Below are positions 1-12,187 of a stretch of DNA of 64,000 nucleotides, piece by piece. Both the position numbers and the translations under genes were made by a program. Under the pieces are notes generated by a model. It made no database searches, was not told the DNA's origin, and worked only from the letters and a program-made list of their open reading frames with translations. Position 1 is the stretch's first letter. Every line of letters begins with the position of its first letter. The DNA is taken from the NCBI GenBank assembly GCA_030248065.1, contig JASAMV010004273.1:39026-103025 (forward strand). The letters run 5' to 3'. This DNA comes from Rhynchonema sp. JSB1_4 (taxonomy: Eukaryota > Nematoda > Chromadorea > Monhysterida > Xyalidae).

Positions 1-77
1 AATTTGTGCGTGACATAGGCTGTCGGAATGCTTTTCAACGGCGTCCTACTACCCTTCCTTCAGTTATGTCCCGAGCC

Positions 78-730
78 CTTTAGAGGGGAAATTGCACATT
101 CCTAATCGCCTTTCAAACTCTACAGGTGTTTAGAAAGTCGTGTGGGCAACATGAAAGTCAAATCACTTGGAACAAACTCTCAAACATCTACCCAGGAGAA
201 GCAGTTTGAAGGGAACAATCGGGAAGAAAATTCGGCGCGGACCGGCCGAATTTCCACCTGCGCATTCAGGCAAAGTGCTTGATCAAAAAGCTGTCAAGGC
301 GACAGAATGTTTCGCATGATTCTTGAAACTCACTAACTATACAATTTCGCTTCTCTTTATATTTCGAATTTCAGCGAATTGTTCCAGCGTGACAAGCAGA
401 GCATGAAACATTTAGCAGACACGCTGGAACAATTCGTTGAAATTCGAAATATAAAGAAAAGCGAATTTCTACAGTTAGTGAGTCTCAAAAATCATGCGAA
501 ACATTCTGTCACCTTGAAAGCTTTTGATCAGGCAATTTGCCTGAATGCGCAGGTAGAAATTCGGCCGGTCCGCGCCGAACTTTGTTCCCAGTGGCTTGTC
601 TTAAGCGCAATCTCCGGGGTACATGTTTGAGAGTTTGTACCAAATGATTTGACTTTTGTGATGCCCACATTGCTGTCTAAACACTTGTAAAGCTTGAAAG
701 GCGATTAGGAATGTGCAATTTCCCCTTTAA
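78..730. repeat. Large imperfect inverted repeat (foldback element)
   Basis: The left arm (about 78-391) and right arm (about 420-730) are inverted copies of each other, separated by a loop of about 28 bp. Matching landmarks are the outer AGGGGAAATTGCACATTCC and its complement near 705-725, CGGCGCGGACCGGCCGAAT near 232-251 and its complement near 560-580, and the inner CAGCGAATTGTTCCAGCGTG facing CACGCTGGAACAATTCG. The arms differ by point changes and small indels, so this is an aged hairpin or foldback transposon and not a fresh palindrome. No transposase is encoded. Open frames inside are products of the palindrome. Confidence 0.85.
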
Positions 731-2571
731 TGCTTTGCCAACTGATGTTTCATGCCCCCTTATGTGTATACATACAGATGCGAGCACATTGATGCACGGG
801 CTACATGTACCGTCGACATCTATCGTTGTTTGGTTGGTGATCTGGCTGGTCACGTGATCAGGCTGTGCTCGACAAACACCCGAAGTTCAGCGCTGCAGCA
901 CGACTGAAATTGCACGACGAACAATAGAGCACACTGTAAACTAGTCGTTCATGTCTACACGGTGAGAATGCGCACCTTAATTTAGAAATCACCGGACACA
1001 AACTCCACACTCGCACTCAGAGATGGTTAAAAAAAATTCTTCTTTTTTTAAAAAAGTTTTTTTGTTGAAAAATCTTTTATTTTTGAAAAAAGTCAAAAAG
1101 TCACTGTTTTAATTCAAAAAATAAGCATAGAATATTTTCGACTTTTCGCCTCCCAAAACACCCAAAATTTAGCCAATTTACCTCCCAAAACACACAAAAA
1201 TTCGCCACAAATTGTTTACATCGCTATTGGTACGTTGGTTTCTCCCTGCGGTAATTTTGGTGTTTAGATGCATAATGATTCATCACTTGTGCACACTGTA
1301 TAAAGCCAAAAAGGTATGTTTTTGATGTACATACGTATGTATTTAGCGAATTCTATGGGCTGAGGTTGGAAAACTTCAAAAAAATTGGAAAAAAACTTTG
1401 TTTACATCTTTGCTCGGTGATGTCTCGCGGCCGTGTTGCCTTGTTGCAGTCACTACATCAGCCATTCAGATTCAACGATCACCGACAAACCGACAAAACA
1501 ACCCAAATCCGTCAACTCGGACTCGCGACATCGAGTTTAGTGCACTACTAAATCGAGACGAACATACTGCAAATTGTGGAAATCACCGGACACGACCGAG
1601 GGACAGTGGTACGAAAAGGTCACAATTCAATGAAACATGAAAAACAGACACTTCCTGTTACGCTCATTTCGATTCTTGGAAAACGTCAAACCCGATCAAT
1701 CCATCATAATCGAGCAAATCGACCAAGAAGTGGTGGTGACCAACGCAATCGTGTGTGAACAGCAGACAGACACGGGGGACTTCAATATCACCTTTCAATC
1801 AGCAATTATTAACCACTGTTTCATATCATTTGCCATTATTCCAGCAAGCCACCTCATTCTCCAACCCCATGGAGGTTGGCGTTAATGGCCGGTTAATGGA
1901 CTTGGTATCGCCAGTGGATTCCCTTGTCAATATTCGACGCGCTCAAGTCAGGGCACAACCAGTGCATGGTCATAAAGTTTGGGTATTCGTTTATTTGGTG
2001 TTAACGATAGTTGATGATAAATCGAATGTTTGTGCACAGGTTGGCCCGCTGTGCGGCAGTAGACACAAAGCTGGTGTAGTGCACTTTCACCCCAGCCAAT
2101 CGTGTGAAACATCACGGAGGACTAACGGCGAGTTTTATCGATCGATCGCACTGTTCGCACCGACGTCGGACAGAAATAAACATTGAGGCGAATGGTAAAG
2201 GCGAAGTGAAAGTGGAACAAAGTGGATGGAAATAGATCGATCAATCGACACCGATTTCATTGAGAGAACAATGGGATAACGTGACGTCACCACGTTGCTG
2301 AAGAAGTTGGGAATGCGCTGGAAAAGTGGCGTTGGTGATGTTTCAATCCCGATCACATTCAGGCGGCAAACAGCGATGTCCAACAACAAAAACGTAAACA
2401 ACAACATGATGGAACGCGAAAGTGGGTCAAGTCACACATTTTGAACGTCGACAAATGCGTGCGCAACAAATGGCACAAAGCGGTGGTTGCAATTTGTGAG
2501 ACTTGTTGTGAAATTAATGATTAAATTATCGAAGCCTATTTATTAGGCATTCACCCCTGCGACTCTGTACC
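731..2571. other. Intergenic DNA, no gene seen
   Basis: No exon, RNA gene or conserved motif was recognised on either strand. Near 1020-1210 there is A/T-run sequence like the ends of the CAGGGTTGG element family found further right, but no terminal repeats or target duplication could be delimited. Short open frames here lack splice-consistent or family-like sequence. Confidence 0.5.
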
Positions 2572-2912
2572 ATGTAGTATATTGCATACTGTGTCCCATG
2601 TGTCATGGGAATGTATAATAACATAATTTGAGGCATCTCAGGTACGAAAACACATTCGCCAAAGGTGATTTTGTGAAGAAAATTTTTCGACCCAGGAGAA
2701 AAAATGACAAAAAATAACCCATGATGCTGTTTTGCATTGTGGCATGCGATCCCACGGGAAACATAAAGTTAATTTATGCGACGTTTCGCCAACAACAAAA
2801 AGGTCATTTTTGGACGTTGAACATTTTGCTCCCCCGAAAAAATTTTAAAACAAATTTTTTTAAATTTTTTCAAAAACGTTTTTCATACAGAAAATTTTTT
2901 TAATTTTTTCGC
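2572..2912. repeat. Fragment of a CAGGGTTGG-family MITE
   Basis: The stretch from GCATACTGTGTCCCATGTG through the GTGATTTTGTGAAGAAAATTT segment to the A/T runs near 2900 parallels positions about 11940-12187, the right part of a complete element of this family. The right edge near 2910 reads GCCCAATTCTG, a decayed version of the GCCCAACCCTG terminus. A left terminus and target duplication were not found, so it is treated as truncated. Confidence 0.6.
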
Positions 2913-3618
2913 CCAATTCTGACCGACGCCATAGATATGGCAGTAGCAGCCGTTCAAAGTGGCACTGATATTCCGGAAGAATCAGTGAAAATGCAGCTGC
3001 AGACCCCGTCCTCCCAGCCACATGCTGAGGCAGGCCAGAAGCGCTCAGCATCACTTGAAGTCGCAACACCGATCGAACAAGAGCAAAGTTTACAGATGTG
3101 AGGTGATACAAACAAATAGATGAAACATTACAATGTGATTGGGTGATTAATTTTTGACTTGAAAAGTGCGTTTGAAAATTCATAGTTCAAAGTTTGATCA
3201 AATGCCATTATACCATCAACGAACAGATTTTGATTGTGCGAATAAAGTGATTGGTTTATAGCGGTAACAGGGATCAGAAAAAACTGCGCAAGGAAACCAA
3301 AACTGATCAAAACATCATGTTGTCAGAACATCTCAGCACTCATATCATGTTGTCAGAACATGGAGGCTCAGCGCGCACTGTAACTAAAATTATTTCAAAA
3401 CAGAGGTGAAAAAACCGCGGGAGTACTAACAGCGATAAAAATGGCCGGGAAAAAGAGTAGTAGAAACAACAATGGGTGCAAAACAGCGGGGTAAAACAGC
3501 GAGTGCAATAAATAACAGCGGTGGACAAAACAGCGGGTGTGGAGAAACTGAGTGGCCCAAACTTCGGAGCCAACACAACTCGGGGCGGCTAAAAAAATTA
3601 CGCTGAACCTGGACCGGG

Positions 3619-3990
3619 CAGTGGTGTCGTTTGGGGGAAGGGGGTTACCCACCTATAGCATCCGCTATCCAGTATCTTCACTTTTTTTAACCCAGGGGTA
3701 TCCAGTATCCTGACCTTTTGTTCAGGGTATCCGACCCTAAAATTTTTCCAAAGACAGTAAAAATCGACCTTTTATACCTCCAAAAGCCCAAAATAGATTG
3801 CTCACGCAAGCGCAATCCCTAAAATGACCCGTTTTCATCCCTCCAGCAGCGATTTTGCTGAATTTTCCTCTAAGAACTTTACCTTTTTTGTACCACCCCC
3901 TGGTCACCCGAGATTTTTAATTTGGGAGAACCCTCCTGGTATCCGAGCTTTTTCATTTTGTGTATCCGGTATCCGAAAACTTTGGACTTT
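3619..3990. mobile_element. Truncated CAGTGGTGTCGTT-family MITE
   Basis: It starts with CAGTGGTGTCGTTTGGGGG and repeats the TATCCGGTATCC-type motifs seen in the complete copy at 34587-34985, in the same order. The homology stops near 3990, before the expected AACGACACCACTG right end. It is therefore a 3'-truncated, non-autonomous element with no coding capacity. Confidence 0.7.
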
Positions 3991-4701
3991 GGCGATGGGA
4001 GTCTGTGGATTGACAGACAACTGGCATCAATAAAAGTCGCAACCAGCAGAAATCGAAGCCGAGCTATTAAAGTGCGAAAACAGGGAAATTGGATCCAGTT
4101 GTGCTCTCTTGGCAATGTGCCAAAATTTCGTTGTTGGAATATCAACAAGCCAGGATGTATACACGTGAATGTGGCGGGCATTTGAAACGCATGTAAGGCA
4201 CGTAACCTTTCTGACTAACATGAACACTATTGGAGGTTTGAAGGTCAACAAACACTTCTGTGCGAGCCAACGCAGAATTTTAGTTGCAACGAGGTCGTCT
4301 GCGAAATATAAGGGGAGACATCGTCTGTTTTCAAGATAAAAAATATACTGGAGCCTTGTTTTCCTTGCAAGAAGGCCAAGGCAGACATTGTACAACTGGT
4401 TGAAGCGAAGTCGTAGTCCGTGCAAAGCACTGACTTGGAAAGTGGGATGACTGAACAGAGCACCCTCATCCAGCCAGGTCGAGATTGAATGGCGTGCATT
4501 CGCTCCTGGCTGGCTGTGCCTGTGTTTAATATTTGCTTAGCGTATGCGTCGCTCTGACAAGAGCGTCTATCGCATATTGTGCGCATTGGGTTGGTCGTGT
4601 ACGTTCTAAACTTCCACTACCAAGGATTTTGCGAGTGTGTGGTGTGCGGTTGTATGAAGGTGGCGACCACTTACATAGATGGTTGCCTGACTAAAGACAG
4701 T

Positions 4702-5805
4702 TACCTGGTTGATCCTGCCAGTGGTCATATGCTTGTCTCGAAGATTAAGCCATGCATGTCTGAGCATGAACTGAACTAAAGTGAAGCCGCGAATAGCTCA
4801 TTACAACAGCCGTTGTTTCTTGGATCTCCGCTATACTTGGATAACTGTGGTAATTCTAGAGCTAATACACGCAAACGAGCTCCGACCCAATGGGACGAGC
4901 GCATTTATTAGAACAAAACCAGCAGGTGCTCGCACCTTGGTTTGGTGAATCTGAATAACTGAGCAGATTGCTTCGGGCCTGACCCGGCAATGTATCTTTC
5001 AAGTGTCTGCCCTATCAACTTTCGATGGTAGTTTATGTGCCTACCATGGTTGTGACGGGTAACGGAGGATTAGGGTTCGACTCCGGAGAGGAAGCCTGAG
5101 AAACGGCTACCACTTCTAAGGAAGGCAGCAGGCACGAAAATTACCCAATCTCGGCACGAGGAGGTAGTGACGAAAAATAACGAGACGTTTCTCTTTTGAG
5201 TAGCGTCATCGGAATGAGAAAGATCTGAGTCCTTTGGACCCAGCGGAGGGCAAGTCTGGTGCCAGCAGCCGCGGTAATTCCAGCTCCGCCAGTGTATATC
5301 CATGATGCTGCGGTTAAAAAGCTCGTAGTTGGATCTGCGTGCATGGTCTTGGGTGTGTAAGGAAGACCAGCACGGAGCAGCCAGTTCAACCCTTGATGCA
5401 CTTAACCATGTGTCCTGGGTGACTGGCAGGTTTACTTTGAAAGACTCGCTTGATTGACTATTTGTGCATGGAATAATGGAATAGGACCTTGGTCCTATTT
5501 TGTTGGTTTTCGGAACATGAGGTGATGATTAAGAGGGACAGACGGGGGCATTCGTATTGCGACGTTAGAGGTGAAATTCGTGGATCGTCGCAAGACGCAC
5601 TACTGCGAAAGCATTTGCCAAGAATGTTTTCATTAATCAAGAACGAAAGTTAGAGGTTCGAAGGCAGTCAGATACCGCCCTAGTTCTAACCGTAAACGAT
5701 ACCAACAGCGATCCAACGGTTCTATTACAGACCCGTCGGGGAGCTTCCCGGAAACGAAAGTTTTTCCGGCTCCGTGGGAGAAGTTTGGTTGCAAAGCTGA
5801 AACTA

Positions 5806-5842
<37 letters not shown>

Positions 5843-6262
5843 TTGCGGCTTAATTTGACTCAAAACGGGAAGACTCACCCGGCCCGGACACCGTAAGGAT
5901 TGACAGATTGAGAGCTCTTTCTTGATTCGGTGGATGGTGGTGCATGGCCGTTCGGTTTTAATCCGATAACGAACGAGACTCCAACGTTCTAACTAGTGAA
6001 GGTGATTCTTATTAGACACCGACACTTCTTAGAGGCGGGACAAGCGGTGTTCAGCCGCATGAGAAGGAGCAATAACAGGTCTGTGATGCCCTTAGATGTC
6101 CGGGGCTGCACGCGCGCTACAATGAAGGTGTCAGCGTGCTAGAAAACCTTGTTTGACATGGCTAGCTAGGTAACCGTTGAATACTCTTCGTGGGTGACAT
6201 TGGGACTTGTGTCCCTTAAACGAGGAATTCCCAGTAAGCGCGAGTCATAAGCTTGCGCTGAT

Positions 6263-6295
<33 letters not shown>

Positions 6296-6450
6296 TTGCT
6301 CGGGACTGAGCCGTTTCGAGAAGACTGGGGACTGACGACATTGGGCCTTCACGGGCTTTATGTCGACGGGAACCACTTGGATCGTAGCAGCTTGAACCGG
6401 GCAAAGATCGTAAAAAGTTTTCTGTCGGTGAACGTGCGGAAGAATCGTCA
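4702..6450 (+). rRNA. 18S (SSU) ribosomal RNA, near full length, probably degenerate
   Basis: The start TACCTGGTTGATCCTGCCAG is canonical. The gene then shows GTGCCAGCAGCCGCGG near 5261, AATTGACGGAAGGGCACCAC near 5811 and TTGTACACACCGCCCGTC near 6278, so it spans the whole SSU at about 1.75 kb. Wording such as GAGCGCATTTATTAGAACAA and GTTTATGTGCCTACCATGG is nematode-like. Several core positions are wrong. About 24 nt normally present between GCCGTTC and CCGATAACGAACGAG are missing near 5953. The usual GTCGTAACAAGG is ATCGTAAAAAGT near 6403-6415, and the 3' end reads GAACGTGCGGAAGAATCGT. CTCAACACGGG is CTCAAAACGGG. No 5.8S or 28S follows. I read it as a solitary decayed copy, although an extremely divergent functional gene cannot be excluded. 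Confidence 0.88.
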
Positions 6451-7195
6451 CAGAAAAGCTGTTCTACAGCTTCACCAAGGGGCGGTAAAGTCGTGATCGT
6501 AGCGGATGCGGTCCGGTCGAGTCACGCACACTATGTATAATGCCGGGAAGAGCGGAACCTGAACCCGACTTGGACAGAGGCACGTCGTCGCATCTAGTAC
6601 CGGCCGGCTGTCCATTCCAAGTCGGTTTGCGCCTTGTCGAAAGACAGGGTAGGTTTAAAGAGGAGGACGGGTATATTCGTCCCCCGCCGTTTCCAAAAAA
6701 ACCCACAAACCTAAAACAGAACAGAACTGATATGAAATTGCTCAGAGTGCGTGCTCGTAACGGCAGAGCCGGTCGTGTCACGCAGTGCCGTGAAGGGGAG
6801 ATGAAGATTTTGCCTAAAGAGCGATGATGTTTTACACATCGCTTAGGCCAAAATTTGTATCTGTGGTTTCGGCTGACGGCGACCTGTGCTCTGTTGGCTT
6901 CTTCGTCACGTCGGGAAGGTTAAACTTAGTATCTTGATTTGTTGAAGTGGGACCGTTCAATTATCATCAAGTGCAAGATTGCGGTACAAGATCAAGGTAC
7001 AAGTGGCGTTGAAAAGTTTGCAGATCCAAGATTTTTTGTCCAATCGGGGCCCACGTCAATGATTTAGGAGGCGGCTTCCTGGCCCGGCCAGATCTGGACA
7101 CCATCAAAGCGCATCGTCAGCTTATCCCACAGTACAGCAGTCAGTTGTTGTTGTCAGAAGTTTAGGCACTATCTTCATTCGGTATCCTCTGGAAC
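6451..7195. other. Sequence after 18S; no 5.8S or 28S recognised
   Basis: In a normal rDNA unit this would be ITS1 leading into 5.8S. I looked for the conserved 5.8S words (GGTGGATCACTCGG, GATGAAGAACGCAGC) and for 28S starts and found none. The segment has no recognised coding exon. A short phrase near 7080 (CTGGCCCGGCCAGATCTGG) resembles one near 45555, suggesting a dispersed rDNA-spacer-like sequence. Confidence 0.5.
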
Positions 7196-7860
7196 ATGCG
7201 GCATGTATATTTTTCACATTCAAACTTCTACAACACGTTCAGTGTCGTGTGCTTGCCCACTTGGTTTTACGAAGTTGATTTACTTTTTGAACCCAAACTC
7301 CTGCAACACGTACAGTGTGCGTGTCCACTTGAGTTTTTCTTCAAGTTTTTGAAGCCAAACTGCTACAACGCGTGCATTCGGCTTCAAAAACTTGAAGAAA
7401 AAATCAAATGAAGTGGACACGCACACGTTTCTTGCGAAACTCCTGCAACACGTACAGTGTGCGTGTCCACTTGTTTGAATTTTTTTTCAAGTTTTTGAAG
7501 CCAAACTGCTACAACGCGTGCACTCGGCTTCAAAAACTTGAAGAAAAAATCAAATGAAGTGGATACGCACACGTTTCTTGCGAGATTCCGAATGAGAAAT
7601 TCCAGCATAAAATAGATAAGCAATATGAAATTGTTGAGGGATTAGTGATTAGGATTATTTTTCACATTCAAACTTCTACAACACGTTCAGTGTGCTTGCC
7701 CACTTGGTTTTACCAAGTTAATTCATTTTTTGAACCCAAACTCCTGCAACACGTACAGTGTGCGTGTCCACTTGATTGTGTAATACCGAGCTGAATTTTT
7801 CTTCAAGTTTTTGAAGCCGAACTACTCAACGCGTGCAGCGTGCTTGCGAACGTGGTTTTG
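7196..7860. repeat. Mosaic of short direct and inverted repeats
   Basis: The module ACTCCTGCAACACGTACAG followed by a CGTGTCCACTTG-type end occurs near 7300, 7440 and 7740. The variant AAACTTCTACAACACGTTCAG occurs near 7225 and 7668. The inverted module CTTCAAAAACTTGAAGAAAA occurs near 7381 and 7527, each beside a copy of its own complement, so the block can fold into several hairpins. A related phrase recurs at about 45485. There is no coding capacity beyond repeat-derived frames. Confidence 0.7.
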
Positions 7861-10275
7861 CCAAGTTGGTTCAGTTGGCGTATTTTCTTCCACGCTTGTT
7901 TGTTTCACCATTTTAACCCGCTGTGGGGGATTTGCGAACTTGGTTGGGTTAATTTTTATGGAATATTATTACATGGTATTTTCAAATGAATTGCCTAATG
8001 AGGCCTATTGATTCGGTCTGTCCAAATCGGATCCGTTCTAGAATGATTGTCAATTTTCATTGACGTGATTTCCAGTACATGAATGTTATGTTCATAGTTC
8101 TGATTATTTCGGCCAGCGTGGCCGCTGTGTTTTGTTTTCTGTGATGGCGTTTGGTTTTTCAATTCACTTTCAAGTCTTTCGAGTTAACAACATGCCGAAT
8201 TCTCGACAAACCGAAACATGTAGCGGCTTTAAGTAAACGAGTTTGTGGTAATTCGGGTTCACATGGACGTAAAAAACCAAAGGACATAAAAATATCACTG
8301 AACTGAAACGCAGAACAGGTTTTGGACCAGGTGAATATGCAGATCGGCAGTTGTGAGGGTCAAAGTAAAAGGCGCAGCACTGCAAACGAGACTACAAAAT
8401 TGCGTTAGGCTAACGACCAACACGCGCTGGACCGGACTGAAACTTTTCGAAATCTGTTCCTCCGCTCTGTTTGTGGGAATTGAAATCCGATCGGCACAGA
8501 ACGGATGAATCATTAGGTTGGCGGGGTTTTCTTTCGAAATAAATCACCCGCTTAAGGGATACGTAATGGCGAAACACTTACCTTTATGCAGTTTTTGGCT
8601 TGTTTGTGGCTTATCAAACGCCGCGTGTACGCTTTTGGGGGCCAAGAGGTGATGTTTTCACCTATTTTAGCCTGATTTTATAATACAGTTTTAGTTTCTA
8701 GCCCCAACATGTCATTTCACACTATCCCCGTCGACCGCTCTCAATTTGTGCCATTTCAGTTGACCGTTCTCAAAACTTGTTTTGGTGAAAAGCTCTTGGA
8801 GACAGTTGGCCTACATGCCGGCCGCTGTGGACTCGACAGATACTATGGTTACCACGTCAGTTCACCATCTCACTCTGTCAAATGCCCGGGTTAGTGGACG
8901 GTCTCTGAATAATAATCGATGCAGAACAGGTGAATGCACACCATCTCAGTCGACCGTTCTCAAAACCTAGCAAAAAAAACAACGTAAGTTTTCAACCTTC
9001 ACCGCTGTGTGGCGTTCACGGAAACAATTCACTAACCCATTGAAACAGTGCTCATGTCACAAATATTTATTGCTGTAGTAGCATATAGTTCACATATCAA
9101 GAGTATTGAAACATTTTTAGTTGATAATAATTGCAAAATTCAAAATAATTGCAAAATTCTACTTACATAATCTGCATTAATATCCAGATTCGACCCGAAT
9201 AGCTGAGATCAAGACGAGTGAAACTATCTATGTATTATAACACGTGATGTTCCGACTCCGAGTTAACTGCTGGAAACGACACTGTTCCGCGCAGTCACAT
9301 CCAATGCGCATGATAATATCAGTAACATCAAACTGGTCCAGTGACACAGTACAGTTCGTTTGCACCTGGGAAAATCATCCCCTCGAACCTCGCATAAAGT
9401 TACACACCAAATTTTTCTGACACGATCGCATGAAGCAAAAGCAGAACGAATTGCGGTGTTGCGCCTGCGCGTTGTGGGTAAGCCACAACCACAAGCACGC
9501 CAAGCGCGAATGAACGTCCAAGGCGAATAAGCGCCACTCACATGTGAATAATCGTGCCACCAATGCGAATAAATGACCAGGCGAATAAAAGTCTTGGGCG
9601 AATAAACCACTACAAGCGAATAAACGTCCGCGCTTTCGCGTAGGGACAGGTAACCGCCCAGTATATTCTGGTGGCCATAAATGCATGCAGTAGGCCAGCA
9701 GACATCACACAAGCAGCTGCAGTAGTCAGCATGTTAGCATGTACACAGGATAGTTACAGTTCCTGTTCTGCAGAGGTTCGCGGGCTCGCTATTATTCATG
9801 TCCGATAAAAATGCTTTGTCCGTCGAGTTTTGAGTTGGGCTCGAATTTTACTCTGATGCGTATGCGGGTTCCAGGCATTATGGCGAAATTTGTGAAGTGG
9901 TTCTGATTCCCCGTGTCGCCGTTTTTACAGCCTGACGGTACATCACGTGCCAGTGCGATTGCACCAGATGGTCAATCGCAAATACTTTTGACCATTTGAT
10001 TATGGTCGAAATCTGCGGCCGACTGCTTGTGTGTATCGCGGGGCCTGCGTTGAATACGATGTAAACAAGAACACATGGACAAAGGCTGCGCCATCACCGC
10101 ACCGAATCACCTGTGTGAAACTGATTAAATACTGCACCGATTGCTTGCGTTAGGTAAACGCTAATAGGGTCACGCACGATCAAAATTTCATCCCAAGCTG
10201 CACCAACATTTATGGTCAGCGGGTTCTGCCGGTGGCCGTTGTCACAAAAATTTGCATTGGTGCTGAAATTTTGGT
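7861..10275. other. Intergenic DNA, no gene seen
   Basis: No exon or RNA gene was recognised. It contains repeated GACCGTTCTCAAAAC-type phrases near 8763 and 8950, and a cluster of spaced GCGAATAA words between about 9515 and 9635, described separately as a finding. The open frames around 9263-9712 read through that cluster and are not supported as genes. Confidence 0.5.
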
Positions 10276-10283
10276 CGGTGAAG

Positions 10284-11272
10284 CAGGGTTGGATTTAAAA
10301 ATTTTTTTATTATCAAACTTTTTTGAACTTTTGAAAAAAATTTTTTTAACATTTACTTTTTTTTATTTCGGACCACAAAAATTTCGGCTCTCAAAGTGAA
10401 AAATTGTCCAAATTTTTGTCATTATATTTGATTGTTTTGAGAAGGTAGGAACAGTTGATATTGGTCGCACAATGACTAAATCAGAATTCATCTACCCTGA
10501 TCTTCAGGTTCAACCTTAACCACTATGCTACTTGTATTTTTGACAAAACATTTTCAGCTAAAAATAATCTAGCAGATCAACCACGTTGCCGCAGGTCTGA
10601 AACATTCTCTTTACTACATGCTTTGTGTGCGATCACGCAACGCAACGTCATTGCCCCGTCACTTTCCCTCTTTACGATTCAGGAAAAAAATTGACCAATT
10701 CTTATATAGTCATTGTGCGACCAATACCGACCGGTTGTGTGTTTACAAACGGGCAGTTGTGAGGCGCTGTTTTTACGATGAGCCCGATAACGTGACAGTT
10801 CGTGTTGGGAATGGTCAGTTCACCATATGTAGGTTGTAATACATATATGAAAAGTAAAGGGGTGTCACGGGCAAGGTGAAAAACTGGCGCATTTGATTAG
10901 CAAAGTAACATGAAAGCAGCTGCATAACTAGCGGTTAGTGACCTCCGGCGTTTTTGCACGATACTATCATATATTTTAAACAGATTTGTCTTTGGAAGAA
11001 CTAAATGCGCACATCATGACGGCAATTGAGGTCGTTTTGGTAGATCCACAGACTCTAACATTTAGTGACATTGCACCGAAGCGAAATACAAGCGCCGGAG
11101 GCGATCATTTTAGAAAAAACAAGAAACATGCACAAAACATGGATTTTACAGCAAAAAAGGGGAAAATAATATAAAATGAGCTTACTTTTCTAATTTTTAA
11201 AAACCGAAAGTGGCGAACCGTTCTTGAAAAAAATTTTTGTAGATTTTTTTTACTTTTTTTGACCCAACCCTG
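10284..11272. mobile_element. hAT-like MITE, CAGGGTTGG family (copy 1)
   Basis: The ends are CAGGGTTGG at 10284 and CCAACCCTG ending at 11272, exact inverted complements. The flanks are CGGTGAAG (10276-10283) and CGGCGAAG (11273-11280), an 8-bp target duplication with one mismatch, as expected of the hAT superfamily. A/T homopolymer runs sit just inside both ends, as in the other family members. The interior has no recognisable transposase, so it is non-autonomous. Confidence 0.8.
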
Positions 11273-11537
11273 CGGCGAAGAGCAAAATATAAAATCGGCA
11301 ATATAACTAAGCAGAAAATAAAAATGCCTGCCCATGCAAGGGAACTGAACGGTATAATACTACTGCGCCAAGGTTGGTATAGTCTTTCCTTATTATATTG
11401 GCCCAAACACTCACTCAGCGTGCGATCCAGGTGCTCCTAGCTAAGGTCGAAATTGTGCGATTCACCTTGACAGTGCAAAGAGAAATCAGACATCACACGC
11501 CACGTAAAAAGCCGGGGCACGAAACAATATTTCAGGC

Positions 11538-12187
11538 CAGGGTTGGAAAAAAAATTTTTTTTAAACAAGTTTTTTTTTAAAAAAAATTTTTTTTAAAAAA
11601 AGTCTGAGATTCGGGGAAATTTTACCAAATTTGCCTAAAAAACGCGCAAAATCGCGAAAAAATGCAACTTTAATTGACAAGTCACTTTTGTGACTTGGTT
11701 TGCATCACTTATCAAGGGTGTTTACGTCATTTAGGTACGATCCAACAGTCTGTGCTTGATATGGACCGATGATTGCTGCTCTGTGGTATCGGACACAACA
11801 GTTTGTGGCCGAATAAGCAAGATTCACTCATAAACCACACAGAATTGAGAATATAAGCTGCAGAAATACTTGTCGGGCAGCTGAATCAGTCGTATATGAC
11901 CGACCTGATGGGGTATGACATCGAAGTACCATGTAGGCACATGCATACTGTGTCCCATGTACCAAGGGAAGGTATAATAACATCATTTGGGGTATCTTAG
12001 GTACCAAATACATGCCCCAAAGGTGATTTTGTGAAGAAAATTTGTCGACCCTTGAGAAAAAATGACAAAAAATAACCCCCAAAAAGGCCATTTTGGACGT
12101 TTTAGAACATTTTGTTCCCCCGAAAATTTTAAAAAAATTTTAAAAAAAAAATTTTTTTTCAAAAACCTTTTTTTTTGCCCAACCCTG
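11538..12187. mobile_element. hAT-like MITE, CAGGGTTGG family (copy 2)
   Basis: The termini CAGGGTTGG and CCAACCCTG are perfect inverted repeats. The target duplication TTTCAGGC is exact at 11530-11537 and 12188-12195. The internal sequence (for example GACAAGTCACTTTTGTGACTT) recurs in reverse orientation in the copy at 46591-46941. No open frame of transposase size is present. Confidence 0.9.

Noticed and set aside
6451..7195. 5.8S or 28S rRNA downstream of the 18S
   Set aside because: None of the conserved 5.8S or 28S words could be found on the plus strand.
10495..10540. tRNA-like phrase on the minus strand (GTAGCATAGTGGTTAAGG)
   Set aside because: It resembles a tRNA D-arm, but no acceptor pairing, anticodon arm or T-arm GGTTCGAAT follows at the right distance.
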